This document shows positions 6,911 to 13,537 of a stretch of 30,964 nucleotides of DNA, one piece after another; position 1 is the stretch's first letter, and every line of letters begins with the position of its first letter. Location: assembly GCA_035289385.1 (NCBI GenBank), contig DATDXI010000078.1:1-30964 (forward strand), read 5' to 3'. A model generated the notes under the pieces. The model saw only the letters and a list, made by a program, of their open reading frames with translations, made no database searches and was not told the DNA's origin. Source of the DNA: JACOZM01 sp035289385. Its GTDB lineage: Archaea > Nanobdellota > Nanobdellia > Woesearchaeales > GW2011-AR9. The translations under genes were made by a program, and so were the position numbers.

Positions 6911-8413
6911 TCAGGATTTCTTTCCAGAAAAACCTTGGAAAAAAGCATAGCCGGCATTGTATATCGTACTGTTATGCCTTCCAGCAGTTGCACCATAGCC
7001 GGGCAAGCCGCTTAACTCTCCTGCTGTTCTCCATCTAGCTAGAAGAACTTGCAGCAGACCTTTCTTCCCATCATAATAATACGCTTTATCTAAACTAGCT
7101 AATCCACCTGCAACTGTTCTAGCACTTCCTCCTTCCTTTTCTTGATAACTCCTCTGCATCACTTCCAACAGCCGTTGAGGATAATAGCCTAGAGAAACAG
7201 CTTCCAGCAATCTCTGATGACGCATCTCTTCAGTCATGCTGATAGGCAAGCCATAACGATCAAATGTTGATGAATAGAAAGTTCCTTTTGTGCCAAAGAC
7301 CGTAACAGAATTTTCTTTGCTATATCCTATCAGTTCAGGATATTTTGCTAAGGCCGCAGGATATTTCAAAACATCTCTACGTTGAAGGTCAAAATACTGC
7401 AACATTTTCCTTGCAGGGATAGTAACCCCTCCATCTGCCATATCACCTCGGTCGATGACCACAGGCTTATGGAACTGGGAAGCATAACTCAAAGCAAGCT
7501 CAAACATCAAACTTCCATATCCAGGTTTGGCAGCAATTCGAAAGAGTTCCCATGCCCCACAGAAGAAATGAGTTTGGGCAAACCGATTATTGAAATCACA
7601 ATAGCCAATGATAGCTTGCTTCATGATTTTATCTTCAACCACATCTAATTTTGGCGGCCCTTCAAACGATCCTCCAATTCCATCCGAGGGACGGTATGAG
7701 GTAATCTGTTGAAAAGAGGCATCACGCTGGCGTGAATAGCGTTTCGCAAAAGACAGCTGATTTTTTCTGACTAAAGGCCGTCCCTGCTCACTATAAGCTT
7801 GAGCCATCATCCTAGAATCCTGTTTGATGATGGCAATCACTTTCTCTATATCAAAAAGAATCAAAGAACTTTTGTAATTCAAAAGCGCTAAAGATTGGTG
7901 AGATTGCTCAAGCAGGAGAGCGCTCTTCGTTGTTTTATGCTCCTTAACGACAGCGATCAGCTGGTTGATTACCGCTTCAAAGGAACGGTCCGCAGACAAT
8001 CCTTCTTCTAAGACTGCTTGAAGCTCTTGCAATGTTTCAGAAGTTGGATGTGCAGTTATTGCCTTTAGCTTTTTCTCAATATCCCCACCCTTTGCCGATA
8101 ATTTTTTAAGGGTGTTATCATAAATCATTGCCTGCCGGATCAATTCAGAGATCTGCTGATCTTGTTGAAGGTAGAGTCCAAACCTTGCTCGAACAATTGC
8201 TTTTCTCAATCTTATAAAATTCTTTGCTGCATGATATTCAACTCTCTCTTCTTTCCTTAAGCCTCGCTCTAATAATCTTAGGAGACGCTGTGCTTCTATC
8301 TGTGTGGCAGATCTTGCTTCTGCTTTAGCTAATCTCAAAAGATCATGAAGCTCTACAAATTCACGGATGATAAAACGCAGTTCCTTATCAGCAAGACGAG
8401 TGATCGTGCTCAT
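6911..8413 (-). CDS. Hypothetical coiled-coil protein with GNAT-like C-terminal domain
   Basis: I do not recognise the 500-residue protein as a whole. Residues 1-230 are helical and charged with long heptad-like stretches. Residues 265-345 resemble a GNAT acyltransferase fold: a strand (AWELFRIA), the loop KPGYGSLMFELAL that mimics the acetyl-CoA pyrophosphate-binding motif (Arg/Gln-x-x-GxG/A), then PVVIDRG and a helix ending in ARKMLQYF. The C-terminal 150 residues are unassigned. It is cytosolic. Its own TATA element (TTTATTAATA, 8433-8442) is centred 25 bp upstream of the ATG, so it can be transcribed separately from the alkD gene 30 bp before it. GNAT membership is an inference from pattern only. 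Confidence 0.65.
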   Translation of the reverse strand: MSTITRLADKELRFIIREFVELHDLLRLAKAEARSATQIEAQRLLRLLERGLRKEERVEYHAAKNFIRLRKAIVRARFGLYLQQDQQISELIRQAMIYDNTLKKLSAKGGDIEKKLKAITAHPTSETLQELQAVLEEGLSADRSFEAVINQLIAVVKEHKTTKSALLLEQSHQSLALLNYKSSLILFDIEKVIAIIKQDSRMMAQAYSEQGRPLVRKNQLSFAKRYSRQRDASFQQITSYRPSDGIGGSFEGPPKLDVVEDKIMKQAIIGYCDFNNRFAQTHFFCGAWELFRIAAKPGYGSLMFELALSYASQFHKPVVIDRGDMADGGVTIPARKMLQYFDLQRRDVLKYPAALAKYPELIGYSKENSVTVFGTKGTFYSSTFDRYGLPISMTEEMRHQRLLEAVSLGYYPQRLLEVMQRSYQEKEGGSARTVAGGLASLDKAYYYDGKKGLLQVLLARWRTAGELSGLPGYGATAGRHNSTIYNAGYAFFQGFSGKKS

Positions 8414-8432
8414 AGGAAGAGAAGAACTTTCA

Positions 8433-8442
8433 TATTAATAAA
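8433..8442 (-). promoter_or_regulatory. TATA element of the 500-residue gene
   Basis: TTTATTAATA on the minus strand lies just after the alkD stop and about 25 bp upstream of the ATG at 8413, predicting a leaderless mRNA. Confidence 0.5.
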
Positions 8443-8443
8443 C

Positions 8444-9154
8444 CTACGCAAACCCCTTCATATACAACTGCCGTTTCTCCTCTTCAAACCGCTCAATGGC
8501 ATACCGTAACATTGTTCTCGGCATCTCTTTATGCCACTTCTTCAAAAATTGTTCTAAAACATCTTGATCTCGTTTCCCTATTTCTCGCAGCATCCAGCCA
8601 ACAGCCTTATGGATGAGATCATGACTATCATGCAGAAGACTTTCAGCAATTTGAAGAGTGTCATCAAAATTCTTATTTCTGATAAATTCGAACGTGCTGA
8701 TGATAGCTATCCTCCTGTCCCATAAGCTCGGTGATCTGGCTAACGCAAATAAGATGCTCTTGTCTTTATCCAAGAGCCATTTCCCTAAGATCTTGTCACA
8801 GACACAATCGATCAGATCCCAGTTGTTGGCCCTTTCTTTATGCTGGAGGTAAAAATCAACAATTTCTTTGCGCTCTTCTTTCTGAAAATTATAGACGAGA
8901 ATAAAGAATCCTGTCAGGCGGAACTCATGATATCTGCTGTATAATAATTCACGGACATCCTTTAATGGCAGGTCAACATATCTCTTTGCTAATGCCCTCT
9001 GCTCCGGAACAGTCAATCCTAAAAAAACATCGCCGTCTCCATATTCTCCTTTGCCTGTCTTAAAGAAACGAGAATATACCTGTGCTTTTTTTGGATCAGC
9101 AAGCTGATGAATCTCCTTTGACATATCTGCTAAAGAGAGATTAATGAACGTCAT
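8444..9154 (-). CDS. AlkD-family DNA alkylation repair glycosylase
   Basis: The 236-residue all-helical protein belongs to the AlkD/AlkC HEAT-repeat DNA glycosylases, which excise positively charged alkylated bases (N3-methyladenine, N7-methylguanine) without flipping them into a pocket. In Bacillus cereus AlkD the active-site residues are Trp109, Asp113 and Trp187; here the NNWDLID motif places Trp112 and Asp116, and HKAVGWMLRE supplies Trp187, so all three are kept. The length equals the family norm. Its start overlaps the end of the upstream secreted-protein gene by 14 bp on the same strand, indicating cotranscription. It is cytosolic and acts on genomic DNA. Confidence 0.9.
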   Translation of the reverse strand: MTFINLSLADMSKEIHQLADPKKAQVYSRFFKTGKGEYGDGDVFLGLTVPEQRALAKRYVDLPLKDVRELLYSRYHEFRLTGFFILVYNFQKEERKEIVDFYLQHKERANNWDLIDCVCDKILGKWLLDKDKSILFALARSPSLWDRRIAIISTFEFIRNKNFDDTLQIAESLLHDSHDLIHKAVGWMLREIGKRDQDVLEQFLKKWHKEMPRTMLRYAIERFEEEKRQLYMKGFA

Positions 9155-9602
9155 GACTATCTTCCTTTTTTCCTTTCTTCGCTATCCGTTCCAACATTGT
9201 CGTATAAGCTTCTTGAGCGCGTTTCATTTGTCCAGGAGGCGTAGCCTTCCAGAAAAATACACCATCTATTTCTCCACTCTCTACCTGCCCATCAGCACCT
9301 TCGTCGATGAACATAGTTCCTCCACCTTCTATCGTCAAGACATCTTCAACACTTTTTCCTGATTTCCCACGATCTTCATACGTGACAGTATGGGTTCTTC
9401 TATCGATACTGATTACTCGAGAATATATCCGAGCATTTCCAGAAGGAAACGGATCAACCCGTTTGCACCATGCCAGAGTTTGATTAACATAAGGTACCTG
9501 CTGCACAACCGCCGGAGGAGATGGAACTGGTTCAGGTGTCTGTGCCAGCAACGCTGCTGCCAATAAGAGATAGTTCATTTCTTTAGAAAACAAGCTCTCC
9601 AT
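9141..9602 (-). CDS. Hypothetical secreted protein
   Basis: The 153-residue product is not recognised. It opens with a short hydrophobic signal-like segment (MNYLLLAAALLAQ, residues 9-21) followed by a Pro/Val-rich linker, then a beta-rich region with RVISIDRRTHTVTYEDRG and FIDEGADGQVESGEIDGVFF; the latter resembles an acidic Ca-binding-like loop. The C-terminus is helical and Lys-rich. An internal Met at residue 9 (9578) could be the true start. A TATA-like element on the minus strand at 9621-9630 is at leaderless distance from 9602. The overlap with alkD (14 bp) places both in one transcript, an odd pairing of a secreted protein with a repair enzyme. Confidence 0.65.
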   Translation of the reverse strand: MESLFSKEMNYLLLAAALLAQTPEPVPSPPAVVQQVPYVNQTLAWCKRVDPFPSGNARIYSRVISIDRRTHTVTYEDRGKSGKSVEDVLTIEGGGTMFIDEGADGQVESGEIDGVFFWKATPPGQMKRAQEAYTTMLERIAKKGKKEDSHDVH

Positions 9603-9620
9603 TAAAAATTTTCCTAAAGT

Positions 9621-9667
9621 TTTATTAAAAAATCCACACCAGCTATTTGAAAGATAGATTTATAAAA
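9621..9667. promoter_or_regulatory. Divergent promoter: secreted protein and infB
   Basis: TTTATTAAAA at 9621-9630 serves the minus-strand gene starting at 9602 (about 24 bp). TTTATAAAA at 9659-9667 is centred 25 bp upstream of the infB ATG at 9688. Both spacings predict leaderless mRNAs. Confidence 0.6.
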
Positions 9668-9687
9668 AGCTCTTTCTGGATAAAGAT

Positions 9688-11469
9688 ATGGCCATCAGAA
9701 AAGTCCTAGTTGCCACGCTTGGACATGTCGATCACGGAAAAACTTCTTTATTAGATAAAATCCGAAAGACAGCCGTGACCAAAGGCGAAGCTGGCGGCAT
9801 CACTCAAGCAGTTGGAGTTTCTATCATCCCTATCGAAACTGTCCGAAAAATCTGCGGCAAATTACTAGACGCGCTAAAGCTCACCATTACTGTTCCTGGC
9901 TTGCTGGCTATCGACACACCTGGCCATGCCGCTTTCACTTCTCTAAGAAAACGCGGTGGATCATTAGCAGACATTGCCATTGTCGTTGTAGACATCAACG
10001 AAGGGTTTAAGCCACAAACAGTAGAATCTATCGAAATATTAAAAGCCAATAAAGTTCCTTTCATCATCGCTGCCAATAAAGTGGATATGCTTCATGGCTG
10101 GATGTATGATGAGAAGAAATTCTTGGTGCAGAACATCAATGAGCTGCATTATGAAACACAAAATCTGTTAGAAAGAAAAATGTACGAGCTGGTAGCTCAA
10201 GTAGCAGAGCAAGGGCTGAATTCAGAGCGGTTTGATAGAGTTTCAGATTATACTCAGCAGATTGCTCTTGTTCCGGTATCAGCAAAGACTGGCCAGGGGA
10301 TTCCTGAATTATTGATGGTCCTTACCGGCTTAGCACAAAAATTCTTGGAAAAGAATTTGCATATCGAAGAGACCGGCTACTGTAAAGGAGTCATCTTAGA
10401 AGTTAAGGAAGATAAAGGCTTGGGAAAAACGATTGATGCTATTATTTATAACGGAAAATTAAGCGTGAATGATACCATCGTCGTTGGCGGTATTCAACAT
10501 CCTATAGCCACAAAAGTCCGAGCCTTGTTGGAGCCGGCAGAATTGGCAGAGATGCGGGAGAAAAAAAGCAGTTTCAAGAACGTAAAATCGGTAACAGCCG
10601 CTACGGGAGTGAAGATTGCCGCTCCGGGATTAGACGAAGCTGTTTCCGGCATGCCTTTACGTTCCTGCAGTCCTGCGGACGTAAAGCAAGTGCAGCAAGA
10701 ATTACAATCAGAGATCAGCCAAGTTGTTGTAGAGCAAACAGGAAAAGACGGTGTGCTGATAAAAGCAGATACCATTGGAGCATTGGAAGCGCTGAAGACG
10801 CTGCTGGAAGGAAAAAACATTCCTCTGGCTTCCGCTTCATTAGGCAATGTCAGCAAGAAAGACCTTTCCCAATTAGAGACCATCCATGACAAGGACGAAT
10901 TCAAAGGCATCTTGCTGGGATTCAATATTAATGTTCCTCAAGATATCGCGGAATTGGCGAAAGGTAAAGATCTCAAGATCATCGTTCATGATGTTATCTA
11001 TAAAATCATCGAAGATTATGAAGAGTATGTTTCTACCTTAAAGAAACGCATCGAGATGAAAGAGCTCAATTCTTTAGTCCGGCCCTGCAAGATAGCCGTG
11101 ATGAAAGGGTATGTCTTCCGACAGAATAATCCCGCCATTACCGGAGTGGAAATAGAAGTGGGAAGAATCAGGGCTGGCGACCCTTTGATGAAAGATGACG
11201 GTAATCCTTTAACGTCAGTCAAGGCCATGAAAGACGGGAAAGATACGGTGACTATAGCTGAGAAAGGGAAGCAATTGGCTATGTCCATGGATCATATTAC
11301 GATTGGCAGGCAAGTTAACGAAGGAGATTTTTTGTATAGTGATATCCCTGAGGAAGATTTCAAGAAACTGAAGATATTAAAACAGCATCTAACAAAGATG
11401 GAAATTGAAGTTCTTAAAGAGATCGCTGAAATAAAAAGAAAGAATAATCCCGTTTGGGGGGTTGGTTAG
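9688..11469 (+). CDS. infB: Translation initiation factor IF-2 (aIF5B)
   Basis: This is archaeal IF5B, the GTPase that promotes ribosomal subunit joining and initiator tRNA placement. At 593 residues it has the archaeal length and lacks the long N-terminal extension of eukaryotic eIF5B. G1 is GHVDHGKT (12-19), the switch I GGITQ is at 36-40, G3 is DTPGH (76-80), G4 is NKVD (130-133) and G5 is in VSAKTG near 200. A beta-barrel (domain II), the IF-2 alpha/beta/alpha domain III and the second barrel follow; the C-terminus ends after a helix (EEDFKKLKILKQHL). No intein or frameshift interrupts it. It is monocistronic with a leaderless promoter and is followed by a strong foldback element. Confidence 0.97.
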   Translation: MAIRKVLVATLGHVDHGKTSLLDKIRKTAVTKGEAGGITQAVGVSIIPIETVRKICGKLLDALKLTITVPGLLAIDTPGHAAFTSLRKRGGSLADIAIVVVDINEGFKPQTVESIEILKANKVPFIIAANKVDMLHGWMYDEKKFLVQNINELHYETQNLLERKMYELVAQVAEQGLNSERFDRVSDYTQQIALVPVSAKTGQGIPELLMVLTGLAQKFLEKNLHIEETGYCKGVILEVKEDKGLGKTIDAIIYNGKLSVNDTIVVGGIQHPIATKVRALLEPAELAEMREKKSSFKNVKSVTAATGVKIAAPGLDEAVSGMPLRSCSPADVKQVQQELQSEISQVVVEQTGKDGVLIKADTIGALEALKTLLEGKNIPLASASLGNVSKKDLSQLETIHDKDEFKGILLGFNINVPQDIAELAKGKDLKIIVHDVIYKIIEDYEEYVSTLKKRIEMKELNSLVRPCKIAVMKGYVFRQNNPAITGVEIEVGRIRAGDPLMKDDGNPLTSVKAMKDGKDTVTIAEKGKQLAMSMDHITIGRQVNEGDFLYSDIPEEDFKKLKILKQHLTKMEIEVLKEIAEIKRKNNPVWGVG

Positions 11470-11480
11470 CTTATTAGTAC

Positions 11481-11656
11481 ATATTTAGTTCTGTCAAAAA
11501 TAGTGGCTTGGTCAAGATGTAAAATTCATGAAGAGCTTCGTAAGAAAAAGTTAGTTGCAAGGCTTTCCACTTAAAACTTATGGGATACATTCACTTTCAC
11601 AGCAAGCCTTGCTGAATTTTACGACCTGCCACTATTTTTATCGTGAAACTAAATAT
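11481..11656. other. 176-nt foldback element, possible structured RNA or MITE
   Basis: Five nested paired blocks fold this non-coding stretch into one rod: ATATTTAGTT 11481-11490 with 11647-11656 (10 bp); AAAAATAGTGGC 11496-11507 with 11628-11639 (12 bp); GGTC 11510-11513 with 11623-11626; GTAAAATTCA 11519-11528 with 11613-11622 (10 bp); GCAAGGCTT 11557-11565 with 11604-11612 (9 bp). Asymmetric insertions (AAGAT 11514-11518 and a 28-nt segment 11529-11556) all lie on the left side. About 45 pairs cannot be chance. It lies between the stops of convergent genes (infB and the 65-residue gene), so it could be a stable 3' UTR, an independent RNA, or a miniature inverted-repeat element; no family is recognised. 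Confidence 0.7.
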
Positions 11657-11661
11657 ATACA

Positions 11662-11859
11662 CTATCCTAAATGCTTATAGATAGGTTCTTGCCTTGATTC
11701 GCTTCCCTGGTACCCTGGTATGTCCTTTAATCCTTGATGAGGAGAAGTAGTAACTACAAGCCCTGCTTGCTGAAGGTCAGCCATACTACCTACATCACGC
11801 CCATCATAATCACGCAAGAGATGTTGTGTCCTTGGTTCTAAGAATCGTTCATTATCCAT
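11662..11859 (-). CDS. Small hypothetical protein (65 residues)
   Basis: The product is polar, without membrane segments or known motifs, and contains DYDGRDVGSMADLQQAG, which suggests a short helix. It has both a promoter and a ribosome-binding site: TATATAAAAC on the minus strand at 11901-11910, and GTGAGGT (11867-11873) 7 nt before the ATG. That arrangement makes it more credible than its size alone would. Its stop lies 5 bp from the outer arm of the foldback element, which would form the 3' end of its transcript. Function unknown. Confidence 0.6.
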   Translation of the reverse strand: MDNERFLEPRTQHLLRDYDGRDVGSMADLQQAGLVVTTSPHQGLKDIPGYQGSESRQEPIYKHLG

Positions 11860-11900
11860 TGTTTAGACCTCACAAATGTTTTTCTAGGAAAAAACTATAT

Positions 11901-11910
11901 GTTTTATATA
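11901..11910 (-). promoter_or_regulatory. TATA element of the 65-residue gene
   Basis: GTTTTATATA reads TATATAAAAC on the minus strand, 42-51 bp upstream of the ATG, which predicts a leader of about 20 nt carrying the GTGAGGT ribosome-binding site. Confidence 0.5.
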
Positions 11911-12019
11911 CTTTTCGGAAGAGAGGTGTATTTAGCTTTCAAAAGCCAGCAATAAACGGGGAACTTTAAGGGAAAGGCACAAGAACAAAAATATAGCCAC
12001 CAAGCAAAAAGAGAATTTT

Positions 12020-12238
12020 TTATGGGCCATTCTGGCCAGAATCATACCTAGCTAAGAATTGATCAGCAGTCAGTTGTTCATTGGGGATATCGCTAGGCGG
12101 AACGGCAGCGACATACAATCTAGTTGGCAGTAAACCCCTTCTTATCTGCAGGGCTGCTGCTGTTAAAAGATCTTCTTCAAGAGCTCTTCTATTCTGCTCT
12201 CCCCCGCGAGCAGCAAGCTCATCAAATGTTGACGACAT
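12020..12238 (-). CDS. Small hypothetical protein (72 residues)
   Basis: An acidic, Ala/Leu-rich small protein beginning MSSTFDELAARGGEQNRRAL, predicted to be helical then ending in a Pro-rich tail (VPPSDIPNEQ). No family is recognised. The frame continues upstream to 12337, but the TATA element shared with the divergent PUA gene (12255-12267) would place transcription near 12238, and the ATG there begins a better N-terminus. With the 65-residue gene it forms a pair of co-oriented small genes with no mutual sequence similarity. Confidence 0.55.
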   Translation of the reverse strand: MSSTFDELAARGGEQNRRALEEDLLTAAALQIRRGLLPTRLYVAAVPPSDIPNEQLTADQFLARYDSGQNGP

Positions 12239-12251
12239 CCCTCTTGTCGCT

Positions 12252-12270
12252 GCCAAATATTTTATAAAGG
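12252..12270. promoter_or_regulatory. Shared divergent TATA region
   Basis: The near-palindromic CCAAATATTTTATAAAGGT contains TTTATAAA on the plus strand (12260-12267, about 27 bp before the ATG at 12291) and TTTATAAAATATT on the minus strand (upstream of 12238). One site may drive both genes. Confidence 0.5.
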
Positions 12271-12290
12271 TTTTGATAATTGACGAACAG

Positions 12291-12770
12291 ATGCAGCAAT
12301 TAGCCATCCTCCATACGCGGGAAGTCAAAGCCATCAAAGATGCCCTGCAGAAACAATTTGGCTATTTTCTCCGAGAAGATTACGCTTATCTACAGAACGA
12401 TAAGCAGAGAGTGTTTATCATAACTAAGGAAGTTGCTAAAATAGAGCTGAAGAATCTGAAGATCGATAAGTTAGGGTTATATTTTGGCGAAATTATGAAA
12501 AACGGCGAATTTCGACTGAGTAAAGAGGGAACTCAAGTCTTAGTAAGAGAAGCTCGAGAGCATGACGCAGCGCTGATAAACACCGTTGATCTTACCCCTG
12601 CCCAAGTGAAAGAATACTTTCAAGGCCAGGATCTGGAGATGGATTTAGGAACAGAAAGCAAGCTCGTCATCCTATTCTATAATAAGGATACCATAGGCTG
12701 CGCTAAATATAAAGAAGGGAAGATCCTTAATTTTCTGCCCAAGATCCATAGGGGAGAAGTTATTGTTTAA
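12291..12770 (+). CDS. Stand-alone NOL1/NOP2/fmu-type PUA ribosome biogenesis protein
   Basis: The 159-residue product resembles the C-terminal RNA-binding (PUA-like) domain of NOL1/NOP2/fmu rRNA methyltransferases, known in archaea as a free-standing protein (COG3270 type). Matching features are the start ILHTREVKAI, the FGYFLREDYAYLQN strand-helix, LGLYFGEI near 70, the DLEMDLG segment, and the C-terminal GCAKYKEGKILNFLPKIHRG, which fits the family GxGKxxxGxIxNxxPKxxR pattern. It probably binds rRNA or tRNA during ribosome maturation. The frame extends upstream to 12081, but that part overlaps the divergent small gene and precedes the TATA box; a TTG at 12273 is a weaker alternative. The ATG at 12291 is leaderless-compatible. 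Confidence 0.82.
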   Translation: MQQLAILHTREVKAIKDALQKQFGYFLREDYAYLQNDKQRVFIITKEVAKIELKNLKIDKLGLYFGEIMKNGEFRLSKEGTQVLVREAREHDAALINTVDLTPAQVKEYFQGQDLEMDLGTESKLVILFYNKDTIGCAKYKEGKILNFLPKIHRGEVIV

Positions 12771-12774
12771 AGAG

Positions 12775-13110
12775 TTATTTCTTAACCACTATTTCTTCGA
12801 TTACTTTCTCTAAAGCAGGCAATTCATGGGTGATAACATCCCAAACAATCTCTAAATCTACACCAAAATATCCATGAATCAACTTATCCCTTGTCCTGAT
12901 CATTTCCTTCCAAGGAAGTTCAGGATGACTTTTTTGAAATTGTGGAGAAACATTCTTGGCAGCTTCACCAATAATCTCTATATTTCTGATGACGGCATCT
13001 TGTGTCTTCCGTGAAGAGGTAAAATCCTGCTTGGAATATCCTTCTGTATGCTCCTTGATCAATCGTATCGAAGAGAGAATATGCTCTATGAACACCATAT
13101 CCTTATTCAT
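12775..13110 (-). CDS. hepT: HepT-family ribonuclease toxin
   Basis: The 111-residue helical protein belongs to the HepT/DUF86 (HEPN) toxins. The hallmark RX4HXY motif is RDKLIHGY at residues 74-81 (Arg74, His79, Tyr81), which forms the RNase site in dimers; the Tyr is the residue AMPylated by MntA in the Shewanella system. IIGEAAKN near 47 is also typical. It cleaves RNA (tRNA in studied members) when unmodified. It follows mntA with a 4-bp ATGA overlap, so the two are translated together and antitoxin comes first. It converges on the PUA gene with 4 bp between stops. Confidence 0.9.
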   Translation of the reverse strand: MNKDMVFIEHILSSIRLIKEHTEGYSKQDFTSSRKTQDAVIRNIEIIGEAAKNVSPQFQKSHPELPWKEMIRTRDKLIHGYFGVDLEIVWDVITHELPALEKVIEEIVVKK

Positions 13111-13397
13111 AATATCTTAACCTCTTCTTTTAAGACTTCTTTCTTAATCAAAGGGTGTAAAGATCGATATGTTAAAACATCAACCCTTCTCCCTAACTTT
13201 TCTTCAAGTTCTAATTCCAGCCGAGCTAGATCAAATAAGCTCCTCTGCCCCTTAAACTTAATCAAAATGTCAATGTCGCTGCTTTTCTTAAAGCTCCCTT
13301 TAGCCAAAGAACCAAATATTCCAGCTTTAACCACATTGTTCCTTTTAAGAATCAGGATGATCTTTTTTTTATAGGTCAAAAGGCTTTCTTTTCTCAT
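13107..13397 (-). CDS. mntA: MntA-type nucleotidyltransferase antitoxin
   Basis: The 96-residue minimal nucleotidyltransferase has the complete active-site signature: GS at 29-30, then Asp41 and Asp43 in SSDIDILI, and a third carboxylate Asp73 in RRVDVLT. In the MntA-HepT type VII toxin-antitoxin system this enzyme transfers AMP from ATP to the HepT tyrosine and thereby blocks RNase activity. The GSx10DxD spacing is exact. It is the promoter-proximal gene of the pair; TATA element GGTTTAAAAAC is centred 25 bp upstream of the ATG, so the mRNA is probably leaderless. Confidence 0.92.
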   Translation of the reverse strand: MRKESLLTYKKKIILILKRNNVVKAGIFGSLAKGSFKKSSDIDILIKFKGQRSLFDLARLELELEEKLGRRVDVLTYRSLHPLIKKEVLKEEVKIL

Positions 13398-13417
13398 GGG
13401 ATAAACAGCGAATACAT

Positions 13418-13428
13418 GTTTTTAAACC
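13418..13428 (-). promoter_or_regulatory. TATA element of mntA-hepT
   Basis: GGTTTAAAAAC on the minus strand is centred about 25 bp upstream of the mntA ATG at 13397. Confidence 0.55.
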
Positions 13429-13483
13429 TTTCTTGAAGGAATTGCTTTAACCCCACCCACAAAATACCTTTAATTTGCAAAAC

Positions 13484-13530
13484 ATTTAAATATATGTTAC
13501 TATTTTAAAGTAAAAAATAACTTATGAGGT
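13484..13530 (+). promoter_or_regulatory. Promoter and ribosome-binding site of the TSP3 gene
   Basis: ATTTAAATATA at 13484-13494 is the TATA element; GAGGT at 13526-13530 is a Shine-Dalgarno sequence 7 nt before the ATG at 13538. Unlike most genes here, this one is predicted to have a leader (about 20-25 nt). Confidence 0.6.
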
Positions 13531-13537
13531 TTAGAAA

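Noticed and set aside
11481..11656. Simple intrinsic terminator for infB
   Set aside because: Archaeal termination needs T tracts and not hairpins, and the structure is far longer and more complex than a terminator stem.
12081..12290. 70-residue N-terminal extension of the PUA protein
   Set aside because: It precedes the TATA element, overlaps the divergent small gene and has low-complexity Ser/Ala composition unlike the family.
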